Assembly (NCBI GenBank): GCA_963575745.1
Contig: CAUYUJ010015963.1
Location: forward strand, 33,501-97,500
Length of the DNA stretch: 64,000 nucleotides
From: Prorocentrum cordatum
Lineage: Eukaryota > Sar > Dinophyceae > Prorocentrales > Prorocentraceae
Reading direction: 5' to 3'
Under the pieces are notes generated by a model that was not told the DNA's origin, did not search any database, and was given only the letters and a program-made list of their open reading frames with translations. Below are positions 10,684-20,603 of the stretch, one piece after another. Made by a program: the position numbers and the translations under genes. Position 1 is the first letter of the stretch, and every line of letters starts with the position of its first letter.

Positions 10684-11059
10684 CAGTCTCTTTTGGGGCA
10701 GCGTCGGCTGCGCGCCCAGGACATCCTAGATCATTTGTGGCATTGGTCTTATGTTCGCGAACGAACTGTTTCGCACTTTTCGCGTCCGGATTCAATGGCG
10801 CTGAATGACTGAAGGCAGCACCGGGTCCGACTCGTGGAGGATTTCGAGAAGTCTTCGTCGGAGGTTGTCGCGCGCGCGCGCGCGAGGAGTTCAGGGCTTC
10901 TTGGAGGCAGCGGGCCCTAGTGGGCATCGAGAGAGGGGGGGGGGGGGGGGATGGTCCACGCGCACACTGGGGCCCCCCGGGCCTGGCGGCCGACCGCCGC
11001 CTTGAGCTCCGCAGGGGCCCTGGTCTCGGACCCGCATAGGCCCTTGAATTCCGAAGCCA

Positions 11060-12010
11060 ATGAAGTTTGCGGAGCCGTGGAGCACGACGCACCAAGGCGC
11101 TAGGCCTCCTGATCGTTTTGCCCGCCAGGCTATCTCGGAGTCCCTGCTTTACCTTGGCCCGCCGGCGCTGCGCGAGCTCAGCCGCGGCCACCCCCGCGCT
11201 GCGGCCGCGAGCGCGGACGGCTTCCACGCGCGCCACTTCGCCCAGCCGAGCGACGGCGTCCTCCTGACCACGGGGAAATGCCCAGCCTTGGGGCGTGGTT
11301 TCAGCTTCCCCGGCGCAGCTGAGGCTGGTTATCCTAGCCACGCTTTCCTAAGCTTTTGGTGGTGCCAGGCCCGTCGGGTTCACCGTCGCCCAGCTGGGGA
11401 GCAGGGGGCGGCCTGGCAGCGGCCTCTCCGTCAGACGTCTTTCGGGGCCAAATTTCGAAGGTCCGAGGAATCTGTTTCCCATGCAGATGGTTCGGCCGGC
11501 GTTGTCTTGGACGCGTAGTTGTTTAAAACGCTGTTCGACTTGGAGTTGCTTCTAGAAAGACGCGGGCGCGTTGGTCTCTCGCCCCAAGTGGCCCGCTCGC
11601 GCGCGTTCGCTAGCTGGAGAGCGAGATTTGTCATGGTGAATGGTCGTGCGAGTGGACCTTGGTAGGCTGTGATGGGGTCGTCGCAGGGCGTTATATTGTC
11701 TCCGCGTTCGTCGGGATTTACCTCGCGTAGGATCTGGATTGGTTGAGCACCCCAAGGCCCATCGCATTTGATGCATGCATGGACGACGGCGATCTGAATT
11801 GGACTGACATTGCTGATGTGGTCGCGCGAGGCTTGGCTGAAGCTCGAAAGGCCTTGCACGGCGCGGTCGCGCTCGACTGCACGTGCTCTCTGTGGACCGC
11901 TTGCAACCCTGGGGTTCCAGTGGGCAGGGCGCGCCTCATCTCCTCGCCCCCTCGCGTCGCTCGTCAACATTGTGATCTCTTGGCGGCCTCGCGGGGCCCA
12001 TCGCCAAGGT
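11060..12010 (+). pseudogene. LINE A reverse-transcriptase relic
   Basis: Pieces in several frames align by eye with the LINE C enzyme. DGFHARHFAQPSD (from 11216) corresponds to TGFQPRHLDVLSD of LINE C. A broken motif A-like stretch (VVLDA-stop-LFKTLF) follows near 11503. Motif C appears as CMDDGDLNW (from 11776), against LVDDVSLQW in LINE C. At least one stop and two frameshifts interrupt the domain, so it cannot be active. Identification rests on these short matches and their order. Confidence 0.6.
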
Positions 12011-12674
12011 AGTGGCGAACCTGGGCGTCGATGGCGCTCGGGGCCGTCTTCGTCGGTCCCGGGGCAGGTGCTCCACGCGCCAGATGCGAGCTTCGATTGT
12101 CAATCGCCGCGTGCGTAGGCTGGTCAAGGTCATGCCCGATGCAAGCAGACTTGCACAGCTGGGCCCTTGCCCGGCTTGTTGCGCGCCCCTGGAGTCCACG
12201 GCTGTAGCGGCGCGGAAATTCAGAGCATACGTCGTGCCATCGGTCGCGCGTTACAGCCGTCGGCGAGAGGTAGGTCCTTGACTCTCCACGCGACCGCTGA
12301 ACATAATTCCAGCATGGAATTTAGCCGTTGCCACCATCTTGCGCTGGGGCATCGGGTTCGGATCACCGCCAGCGAGGCCGCCCTGCTCTCCCTTTCGTTT
12401 CCCAGGCTGCGCGCCGATTGGAGCGCCACCTTCTCCGCGACGATTTGCCACGGCGCATTTGCGGCGGGCCCGCGGGGGGCGATTAGCTTCCGTCGTGCAA
12501 AATTGGCGGGCGCAGGGCCGCCTCGCGTTCATCGGCGATCTTCGGCTGGAGGCTTCCTCGCCCATTACCTGGCCGGGCCTCTCGAAGAAGTTTTGGTGCG
12601 AGGGCGTTGTGAGATCCTAGGGGCGGTCGGCTGGCAATTCCGTAGGCTCCTCGGACAGGCTGCGTTTCGGCGCC

Positions 12675-13940
12675 ATGGCCGCGGCCACTCGTTTCCCTAG
12701 ATACAACGGGGCCCAGCGGGGCTCCATCCAGGCAGCGTGTTGCGGGGCTACTTGTACCCGTGACAAGGCCGTTAGTCTCGGTCATCCGCGCTGCCCCAAG
12801 TGTGTTTTATGCGGTGAGCCCGACTCGCTGCACCACAGGCTGCGGGCTTATAGCTCATGTTCGGCTCTCGGGGGGTTATTGGTCGAAGGGCCCCAGCGTA
12901 GACCTTTGTTCGAGGCTTAATTAGGCACCCAGGCGACGCGCCCCCAGCCCTGCTCGCCGATGCTGGCGTAGTAGGGCACGACGACCTAGACAGATTGGGT
13001 GGCGGCTTTGTCGGGCGTGCCTTCATGGGCGGCTCGTGCTACAAGCATCCTGTCAGGGAAGTCGGCAACGGGGTCGGGCCTGGCTGTTTTTGAAAATCCC
13101 GATTCTCCGCGTTGCATGGTTTCCGCCCTTGCCTGGGGTTTGGAGACCCGCGCCCCAGACTAGCCAAGGTGGGGGGCGCTCGGCTTTTGGGGGCTCGGTT
13201 TTCATCACTGGCGGCCCGAGTCATTTTTGAAATAGTCTTCTCGATGTGCAAAAGCATTAGCACGCCCCTGGCTACCACAATGCGATTAACTATAAGCTCG
13301 CTTACAGTGGCATGGTGGTGCAGGTTTTGTCTCACGCAGAGCGAATTTCATCCTTGGCGAATGTCCAGATGCATCAAGACTTGTAGGCACATCTTGCTCC
13401 TCGCCAATCCTTCCTTCGCTCGGGCTAGCACGCCGCTGATCTTGCGGCTACAACGCATTGCTGCCTCTCCCGAGCTGCAAGAGGAGGTCGCGCGTGCAGC
13501 GAATGTGGCCAAGGCTGAGGCCACTCTTTCGGCGCGCCCCCTCCCTCTCGGGCCTCGCCTTGAGTTCGAGGGGGTGCAGCGGATCGTCCCTGTGCGTCCT
13601 TTCCCTGTGGCCCGATCGGGCTATGTGCGGGCGCGGGTCGGGGCCCGATGGCAGTGCACTCCGTGTCTCCGAGGCAGGCACTTTGCGGCAGAGCCGTCTC
13701 CTAGTGCGCGCGCTCACACCACTCGCGTGTGAATGTGGCTCGGCTTTCGGCCATCGTCGGTGCTGGGTTGTTGCTTGCGGTGATGATTCTTGTGTTTCGT
13801 TGTGCCAAGCGCACAAGAGTTACACTTCAGGTCAACGCCTCACCGACCCTGCGGTGCGTTGTTTTGGCCCTCCTGTCAACCAGCATGGCTTTCCCAGAAC
13901 GGTCTTTGGGTTCGCTTGGTGAAAAAGTCGCCATCCGAAG
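12675..13940 (+). pseudogene. LINE A ORF2 C-terminal part: CCHC knuckle, RNase H-like remnant, Cys-rich tail
   Basis: The segment CVLCGEPDSLHHRL (near 12800) matches the C-x2-C-x8-H knuckle that follows the reverse transcriptase of LINE C. Farther on, GSCYKHPVREVG (near 13035) resembles the start of an RNase H domain in related elements. SLCQAHKSYTSGQRL (near 13800) matches the tail seen in LINE B (MRCGAYTSGEPKVL). The pieces lie in different frames. The RNase H part is inferred mainly from order. Confidence 0.55.
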
Positions 13941-14118
13941 CGGCCTCGGGTAACGATTTTGTCGAGTACGATGGCTGCGTTGCGCACGTGAATGTGTGCG
14001 ACGGTCATCCGTACTCTTGGTATGACTTTCGCTGTCTTGGGTGCGAATGCTGGGCCAGCGCCCACGCTTGTTGCGCGTTTTCTGCCCCAGGCTCTCGTGC
14101 GAGGACGAATCTGGAGTG

Positions 14119-14590
14119 GGAGTATTTGGGGGGCCTCTTGGAAGCCTCTTGGGTGCATCTTGGGGCCTCCTGTGGCCTCCTGGGCGCCTCTTGGGGCCCT
14201 CTTGAAGCGCTCTTGGGAGCCTTGGGAGTGTTCTTGGGGCCATGTTGGAGGACATCGATCAAACAAGAGGGGAGCTTAAATTAGGGTCGCCCCCCTCCCC
14301 CAAGAGGCCAACATGGGGCCAATATCTTACCAAAACCATGATTTGGGCTTCGTCGCCGAGGCCGTCTTGGACGCCCTGACACCTCGCGACCGGCCCCGTC
14401 CAGGTCCAGGGGAGGCGGTAGGGGGAGGAGCAACCCCCTCCCCGAAGGGGAAGAGGGGCAGATGGAAGACAAAACACCCTAGACCACCTACGCCCTAAAG
14501 GGCTAGTGGGACTTCTCAGAAGGCGCGAGAGCTTCTGAGAAGTCCCGCCGCCTTCTCAGAAGGCCTTCTCGTTCTCATTCCCCCCCCCTC
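14119..14590 (+). repeat. Duplicated module, copy 1 (decamer array plus conserved 300-bp block)
   Basis: A GGCCTCTTGGAAGCCTCTTGGG-type array is followed by ATCGATCAAA, a block with TTGGGCTTCGTCGCCGAGGC, a GGGGAGGCGGTAGGGGGAGG run, CCCCTCCCCGAAGGGGAAG and CTTCTNAGAAGG palindromes. The same order recurs at 47637-48215. Non-coding. Confidence 0.75.
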
Positions 14591-14785
14591 GCTCGCCGCC
14601 GAGCTAGGAGAGGAACGAGAACGAGGCTGGTCACTCCCGCGCGCCCGCGCCGCCCCCCTCCCCCGGGGCAGCGCAGGCGTGGCTCCGCGAGCTGGAGCGC
14701 GGAGTGCTGGGCTACCCCGAGGCTCCCCGGCGAGCGCGCGGTCGGGCTTCGGGCGCCTCGCGGTGCTGTGCCTTCGACGTGGGTG

Positions 14786-14875
14786 CCTTCTCCCTTTGGG
14801 GGGGCGGCGCGAGAGCGCGAAGTTATTCGCGCTTCGCGCTTCGCGGAGCGCGAAGCGCGAAGTTGGGAGCCCTAG
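14786..14875 (+). mobile_element. Family 1 MITE, 5'-truncated copy
   Basis: Only the right half is present, from CCTTCTCCCTTTGGG to GGGAGCCCTAG, with one internal hairpin. Its left end lies in unique GC-rich sequence. Confidence 0.75.
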
Positions 14876-15000
14876 ATTGCACCGTCGATTCGTATTGCAC
14901 CCACCAGAACCATTCCACGGACGCCGGACACGAATCGCGCTTCATCGAAACTCCCAGGGCCTTTTTCACGGTGGCCTCAGGGCTCGGGGGCCTCCGTGAA

Positions 15001-15172
15001 AATCACCACCCACCAAACCACCCCAACCCAACCCGAAGGCTCAGATTTACCCTCGATTTCCAGTGGGGGGGGGGTCGGGAAGCGTTGAAAAAACACGTGT
15101 GGAACCCTTCCCCCCCCCCCAACCCGAAATTCGGGTCTTCAGGTTGGGTTGGGGTGGTCTGGCAGGTAGTCA
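15001..15172 (+). mobile_element. Family 10 MITE-like element, copy 2
   Basis: It has the same inverted ends (TCACCACCCACCAAACC and GGTCTGGCAGGTAGTCA) and interior as the copy at 5011. It directly precedes a family 6 copy. Confidence 0.75.
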
Positions 15173-15184
15173 TTTTAGGAGAAC

Positions 15185-15342
15185 GGCAGAAGCAAAGCAA
15201 CTCGGAGGTCCGACCGGATTTCTCGGATCGGCGCTGGACCGCCCGAGCGGCGCCTCCGGCGCCGCCCTTGGCACGCTCAGCGCGCCAGGGAGGGGGTCCA
15301 GCGCGGATCCCCGAACTCCGCGTGGACCTCTGAGGTTTTATG
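15185..15342 (+). repeat. Family 6 dispersed element, copy b
   Basis: Shares GGCAGAAGCA, TTTCTCGGATCGGCGCTG, the GGCGCCTCCGGCGCCGCCC palindrome and TCCAGCGCGGATCCC with copies at 40715 and 41139. Its ends are inverted with respect to each other, as in copy d. Confidence 0.65.
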
Positions 15343-15368
15343 TTCAAGTCATTTTTGGTTTCCCTGAC

Positions 15369-15519
15369 CTTGGCATTGCTCGGGCGTGTGCATGTTTCTC
15401 GGCGAGGACCATCGAGGGCAAGGACCATCGAACCATCGAGGAGCATCTTGGACCAGCTTGCGAAACAGACGCGCGAAGCAAAAGCATGCACCGGTGATGG
15501 ACGTCCGAGCGATGGCGAG
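15369..15519 (+). mobile_element. Family 7 MITE-like element, copy 1
   Basis: The left end CTTGGCATTGCTCGGGCGT and right end ACGTCCGAGCGATGGCGAG are inverted repeats of about 19 bp. The interior GGCGAGGACCATCGAGG is shared with the copies at 16244, 18480 and 45647. Confidence 0.75.
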
Positions 15520-15586
15520 GTACGGGAGTTCAAGATCTGATCATTCAGGGTATCTTCTGAGCGGGGCAAGTCTGGGCCTCCCACAT

Positions 15587-15756
15587 GGGGTCCGACTAAA
15601 TGGGGTCGAAGTATCGCGCCGCACGACCGATACATCGGCGATGCGCTCGATGTGGAGCCCGACTTTCTATGCGCCGATGCCTCGACGATGTCGCGGATGC
15701 ATCGGCGATGCATCGGCGATACGGCGCGGTTTTCCGACCCCATCTATTCCGACCCC
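15587..15756 (+). mobile_element. Family 5 MITE-like element, copy 1
   Basis: The ends GGGGTCCGACTAAATGGGG and CCCCATCTATTCCGACCCC are inverted. The interior is built of CATCGGCGATG units. No target duplication was found; outside the element are similar TTCAG...GAGCGGGG stretches on both sides. Confidence 0.6.
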
Positions 15757-15909
15757 CTTTGAGAGGTCTCCAAATCTGAATTTTCAGTGGTCTCTTGTGA
15801 GCGGGGTAAATGGCTTAGCGGGCTGGGGGGGAAGGGTGGAGAGCAAGCAGCACAGGCAGCAGTTGGAGCACGAGCAGCTGGAGCCGCAACCATTACCCCG
15901 CTGACCAGG

Positions 15910-15966
15910 GCCGAATCTATATACATATATATATATATACATTATATATATATAGATATGTATATG
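15910..15966. repeat. TA microsatellite
   Basis: ATATATATAT with TACATTA and AGATATG interruptions. Confidence 0.9.
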
Positions 15967-16243
15967 TCTTACGGAAAAGATGGTGACGAAGATCGGCGAC
16001 AGTTTTTGCCAATTTCGAGCAGGATTCGTCGTCGAAGTTTCTGCGATCTCTCTCCATTAATGAGAAGGTTTCGCTTGCCCAATAGCGGCCGTTGCCGATC
16101 TTGGACAAAACATGTTGTTGGGTATCGTACTCGTTTCGGGCGTCCCGAGTAACTTGGGGGGGAAGCTCGGGGATATCGAGGGTCGCAGGAAAGGGGTCCC
16201 GAAGGCGCACGAGAGGCGCACCGTTCTTCCCCCGCCCGCTCAT

Positions 16244-16565
16244 CTTGGCATCGCCCAGACCCGTTCATTTCTCTCGGCGAGGGCCATCCAGGAGCACCTT
16301 GGAGCATCACCTCGCGAGCAAGTCGACTCACGAAACAGAACATGCACGGGTACGGTAGGTTTGCGTCGTGTCGACCAGCGGCGACCCCAGCGCTGGCGTT
16401 CAAGGTTGAACGCCGTCGGCGACCCAGAATCGATCGATGTTGAACGATCGGACGTTGCGGCAGCGGCCGATCGTTCAAGGTTGAACGATCCCTGCGGTGT
16501 CAAAAACCAACGCCGGGGTCGTCACGACACGAACCCGCCGTAGTGGACGCCCGAGCGATGGCAAG
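16244..16565 (+). mobile_element. Family 7 element, copy 2, carrying an internal insertion
   Basis: The left end CTTGGCATCGCCCAGAC and right end GACGCCCGAGCGATGGCAAG are family 7 termini, but the element is 322 bp instead of about 135-150. The extra roughly 180 bp (about 16356-16540) carries GTTCAAGGTTGAACG repeats and CGTGTCG-like inverted ends, which suggests a second small element inserted here. Confidence 0.55.
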
Positions 16566-16638
16566 TTGACCTCCTCGCCAGGACGCAGCGCCCGACGAGG
16601 CTCGAGGTCCTCGGACGGTTCGAGGTTCGAGGTCGTCG

Positions 16639-16804
16639 GACGGGCTCCCTCGAGGGCGCGAAGTTATTCGCGCTTCGCGCTTCGCGGTCCTCGTTCCTTC
16701 TCCCCCTCCTCCTCGTCCTCCTTTTCTCCCTTTGGGAGGGCGGCGCGAGAGCGCGAAGTTATTCGCGCTTCGCGCAGCGCGAAGCGCGAAGTTGGGAGCC
16801 CTAG
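16639..16804 (+). mobile_element. Family 1 fold-back MITE, copy 3
   Basis: A 166-bp copy; the left terminus is GACGGGCTCCC (two mismatches to the consensus) and the right GGGAGCCCTAG. Internal hairpins are intact. No target duplication is clear. Confidence 0.8.
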
Positions 16805-16944
16805 GTCTCGTGGGTCTTCGCTTGCGGTCCAGCCGCGGGCCGGGCTCCGTGGCGCCCGACCGTCCCCATCCCGCCGTCACCGAAGCACCGGCGATGCGGC
16901 GCGATTTTTCCGACCTCAGTTTCGGCGGCAACGATAGGGTGGGA

Positions 16945-17345
16945 TGAGCATGGGGGGGGAGGCATCGACCCCCAATCTCGGGCCGGGCGAAAGGGGGGGA
17001 TTGGGAAAGGGGGGGTTACGAAATTTGCTGCATGCAGCTGGTTTCGGCCTCACCGAGGGGCCCGTTCCTCGATACATAGCCGCCTCCTCCGGCGCCGGGA
17101 GGCGCCGGGAAAATCAGCTACGTGAGCTGATTCTCAAACCCCCCCCTTTGCTATCCCCCCCTTTCGCCCGACCCGACAATCGCCCATTGATCGCCGATAG
17201 GGGCCCGATAGCCCCAACCTGCCCAGGAAGGTGCGGATTCACCAACGGAGGCCTATCGCCGACCTATCGGCGATGTATCGCCGATTCCAGGTCGATGCAT
17301 CCCCCCCTATGCCAGTCCCTCCCTACCGTTGCCCCTCACACTTAC
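16945..17345 (+). repeat. Family 3 dispersed repeat, copy 2, interrupted by family 2
   Basis: GGCATCGACCCC before the insertion and CGCCCATTGATCGCCGATAG after it continue one family 3 copy. That copy ends in CCTATCGGCGATGTATCGCC and GATGCATCC. The family 2 element at 16978-17176 splits it. Confidence 0.65.
16978..17176 (+). mobile_element. Family 2 MITE, copy 2
   Basis: A 199-bp element, TCGGGCCGGGCGAAAGG to CCTTTCGCCCGACCCGA. It has a perfect 5-bp target duplication CAATC at 16973-16977 and 17177-17181. Interior GGTTACGAAATTTGCTGCAT and GCCGGGAAAATCAGCTA match copies 1 and 3. Confidence 0.9.
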
Positions 17346-18000
17346 AGCTGGCACGTGGGCTAAGAGCAGCGCCAGCTTTGGAGGGGTACCCTTGCAGTGG
17401 CTTTCGTTCGGGATCTCTTCGTGGGGCCTCGGTCCCTCGGAAGCGGGGCTCATGCTCTTGGTTCTCGTTGTCGTGGCCGTGCCTCGGCTGCACTCTGACT
17501 CCATCTGGGAAGGCCTGAGTCTTGCGTGCAGCCGCCCCGCAGAGATGCTGCTCAGGAAAAGACGGGGGGGGGTGTTCGGCAGGGGCGAGGACCTGCGGCG
17601 ACGGCCGCGAGTTTGCTCGGCCGCGCTCTTCTGAGCTGCCTGTAGCCTGTCGGTTTCGGACGGCTCTGGCGTCGTCTTTGTCGGTTCGATCGGCCTTCTG
17701 TTTTGCTGTCGCCGTGTGTGCCCTTGCTCTGAGACGAAGGGGGGAGGGGGGGATGCATGATCGCTGATGTGACTCGGGGAAGAGGGGGGTGGTCGGCCCT
17801 GCAAGGCACATGACAGCCCTCGTAGCACCGGCACGGCCCGCCGGCGGGTAAGGTTTCGCGGATTATCATGGTTCTTCGTTGTTTGGTTACAATTTGTGGC
17901 CCGCGTCCCCGTTCCCTGTGCAATGCTGTGCTCTCAGTCACCGCGTGCAGGTTGGTATCAGCATTGTGTTGTTTCTCCCTGCGTCTGTGGTGTAGATGCA
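17346..18000. other. No supported gene
   Basis: Unique-looking sequence of mixed composition. Open frames here overlap on both strands and show no domain I recognise. Confidence 0.5.
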
Positions 18001-18260
18001 TACGCACATATCCATCGATGCATACACGTATGAGGATGAATACACATACATTCATACATACATACATACGCACATACATACGTACATCAATCCATCCATA
18101 CATACATGCATAATTTCATTACTTTACACATTCATGTATATATATATATAGAGAGAGATGCGTACAGATGTTTAGCCATATATGTCTATACGTGTATATG
18201 TCTATGCGTGTATGAGTGTGTACATTCCCTCCCTCTCTCTCTCTCTCTCCCTCTCTATCG
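18000..18260. repeat. CATA, TA and CT microsatellites
   Basis: CATACATA runs (about 18040-18110), a short TA run (18135-18152) and CTCTCTCTCT (18232-18256). Confidence 0.9.
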
Positions 18261-18479
18261 TTGTTCCTCTTCCCTACCCATACATCGATGTATGCATCGA
18301 GTGGGAGAGAGTGGGCATCGGCAGCCAGCATGCACCTCTTCCTGCATGCACGCACGCATCCACCTACTTTGCCGGCCTTGTGCGCGGCCGAGCAAGCCGC
18401 ACAGGCCTCGGAGTTCGGGTGCGGCGAGGCGCGCGGCTCGGGGACTCCTCCCCCGTCTGGCCTCGCTGGCCTGCTGGTC

Positions 18480-18609
18480 CTTGGCATCGCTCGGACGTGT
18501 GCATTTTTTCTCGGCGACGGCCATCGAGGACCATCCTTAATCATTTGGCGAAAAAAACACGCACGAAATCGAAAAATACACGAGGAATGGACGTCCGAGC
18601 GATGGAGAG
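18480..18609 (+). mobile_element. Family 7 MITE-like element, copy 3
   Basis: A 130-bp element, CTTGGCATCGCTCGGACGT to ACGTCCGAGCGATGGAGAG. GGTC flanks both sides (18476-18479 and 18610-18613), a likely 4-bp target duplication. Confidence 0.8.
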
Positions 18610-18984
18610 GGTCATGTCGCCGAGTTTGCATGCCAGGAGCAAGGATCGAGGGGGCCTCAGGGGGGGGCGCATCGACTTGCAGGATAGACCCAGCCGAAGA
18701 GGAGGCGCCAGGAGGAACAGGCGGAGGCCCGCGCCAAACTGGATCGCCCAGGAAATGCGGCGCCCGCGGCGCGCGAACGCAGCAGACGAGCGGCCTAGGG
18801 CCAGGGGGTGCGCTGGCAAGGGGGTGCGGTAGCAAATCGTGGGAGTCTTCCACACTCCCGCAAATCCGTCGCTCGAGCGCACCAGTGTCGACCAGCGTTT
18901 GGTAATCGATGTGATAGCACCGAACTAGCGTCGAGTAGAGCAGATTTAGCGTCGACTGGCGTCGGTTCGCAAGAGCCGCAGACG

Positions 18985-19140
18985 GGGGGTGCATCCACCC
19001 CGAGTCGCCAGCTCATCGCCGACAGGGGCACGCTCGCCCAGCCCGCCCAGGAAAGTGCGGACTTGCCATCGGGGGCCATCGTCGATGTATCGTCGATTCC
19101 AGTTGGATGTAATCCCCTGTGCCAGTCCCCGCTCGTATCG
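18985..19140 (+). repeat. Family 3 dispersed repeat, copy 3
   Basis: Contains GCATCCACCCCGAG, ATCGCCGACAGGGGC, GCCCAGGAAAGTGCGGA and CGATGTATCGTCGATTCCAG, as in copies 2 and 4. It runs directly into a truncated family 4 end. Confidence 0.65.
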
Positions 19141-19198
19141 TTAAGCCGGGCATGTTCCCACACGGGAAGGATTTCAAACATTAGCCAACAAATGGTCT
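19141..19198 (+). mobile_element. Family 4 element, 3'-truncated copy
   Basis: Left terminus TTAAGCCGGGCATGTTCCC and GGGAAGGATTTCAAACA resemble the first 60 bp of other family 4 copies; the rest is absent. Confidence 0.5.
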
Positions 19199-20345
19199 GA
19201 TCCGGCGAATCCGGCGAATCCATGAATTCCAAACCGGCGCCGTCGCGTGGGACATCCTCAGAAAAGCCGGCCTCCAGAGCCTCCCATACGAGGCTCGTAG
19301 AGGCCGTCCTTTTCAGGCAAGATCCGGAAAATCCGCCGAAATCGGGCGAATCTGGCGACGAATTCCAAATTGGCGCCCTCGCGTGGGACATCCTCAGAGA
19401 AACCGGCCCCCATAGCCCCCACAACGAGGCTCGCACAGGCCCAGCGCCCCCACAACGAGGCTCGCACAGGCCCTCCTGTTCCGTTTCAGGCGAGATCCGG
19501 GACATCCGGCAAAATCCAACGAATCCGCCGAATCTGGCGATGAATTCCACGCCGGCGCCCTCACGTGGGACATCCTCACCGGCCCCCAGAGCATCCGTAC
19601 GTACGAGGCCCTCCTGTTCCGTTTCAGGCGAGATCCGAGAAATCCGGCGACTCCGGCGACGAATTCCAAACCGGCGCCTTCACGTGGGACATCCTCAGAC
19701 AAAACCGGCCCTGGCAACCTCCCCAACGAGGCTCTCAGAGGCCCTCCTGATCCGTTTCAGGCGAGATCTGGCGACGAATTCCAAACTGGCGCTCTCGCGT
19801 GGGACATCCTCAGAAAATGCGGTTAACTATTTCAAGCCTGCGCCCTCGCGCGGGACATCCTAAGAAAATCTAGCCCCTGCAGCCCAAGGAGGCCCTCATG
19901 AGGCCCCTTGATCCGTTTCCGGCGAGATCGGGGGAATCCAGCGAATCCGGCGACGAATTCCTAACCATCATCCTCGCGTAATCCTCGAAAAAACTGGCCC
20001 CCATAGCCTCCCCAAGGAGGCGCAGAGGCCGCCTGTTCCGTTTCCGGCGAGATCGGGGGAATCCAGGGAATCCGGCGATGAATTCCAAACCGGCGCCCTC
20101 GCGTGGGACGTTTTCAGAAAAACCGGCCTTGGAGCCTCGCAGAGGCCCCCGTACGGTGTGTCGTTTCCGGCGAAATCGGGGAAATCCGGCGAATCCTTTT
20201 CTGACAAGACTTGGGAAATCTGGCGAGATCCGGGAAATTTGACGGGGAATTCCAAACCTGGGCCCTCGTGTTGGGTATCCTCAGGAAACCGTCCCCGGAG
20301 CCTCCCCAAGGTGGCGGTGAGAGGCCCCCTTGTTCCGTTTTTGGA
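19195..20345 (+). repeat. Array of nine diverged units
   Basis: The phrase GAATTCCAAACCGGCGCC...CGTGGGACATCCTCAGAAA recurs near 19220, 19360, 19540, 19660, 19770, 19825, 19950, 20080 and 20245. GGCGAGATCCGGGAAATCC lies between most of them. Unit spacing varies from about 55 to 180 bp, so units have gained and lost internal parts. Confidence 0.8.
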
Positions 20346-20349
20346 GATA

Positions 20350-20481
20350 TCGGGAAAATCCTTGGGGGAAGGAGAAGGACGAGAAAGAGGAGGAGAGGGG
20401 AGAAGAGGACAAGGTGGAGGAGGACGAGGAAAGTTGGAGGAGGCAGAGCAGGGAGAGGAAGAGGAGGAGGAGGGGGAGGGG
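20350..20481. repeat. GGA/GAG-rich tract
   Basis: A purine tract of GGA triplets with interruptions; it ends right where LINE B begins. Confidence 0.85.
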
Positions 20482-20503
20482 TCCGTAGCCCCTGGAACTA
20501 GGG
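20482..20503 (+). other. Probable decayed spliced leader
   Basis: The first nine bases of dinoSL (TCCGTAGCC) are exact, followed by CCTGGAACTAGG in place of the rest. It sits at the 5' end of LINE B, about 100 nt before the ORF1 start, the same position as in LINEs A and C. Nine matching bases alone would be weak; the position makes it likely. Confidence 0.5.
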
Positions 20504-20603
20504 GTCAGGGCTCGAAGGGGCGCAGCGCCAGGTTGTTTTCTGCTCCTTCGACACAGCCCCGACGGTGGAGCAGTCCGCAAAGCTTCCCTCCCAGACGGCA
20601 GCG

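Larger units (their letters stand above)
8152..13950 (+). mobile_element. LINE A: decayed spliced-leader-led non-LTR retrotransposon
   Basis: A relic of about 5.8 kb on the + strand. Parts in order: perfect dinoSL (8152-8173), ORF1 start with a zinc-ribbon motif (8323), ORF1 coiled coil (8670-9035), reverse-transcriptase segments (about 11060-12010), a CCHC-type knuckle (near 12790) and a cysteine-rich tail (near 13740). Reading frames are broken many times. From 9040 to 11060 no domain is recognisable, although endonuclease would be expected there. A family 2 element is inserted at 10492-10683. The 3' end is placed approximately, after the last alignable tail residues. Confidence 0.75.

Noticed and set aside
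19165-19863. 213-codon open frame with internal repeats
   Set aside because: It follows the diverged tandem array and changes phase from unit to unit; no domain.
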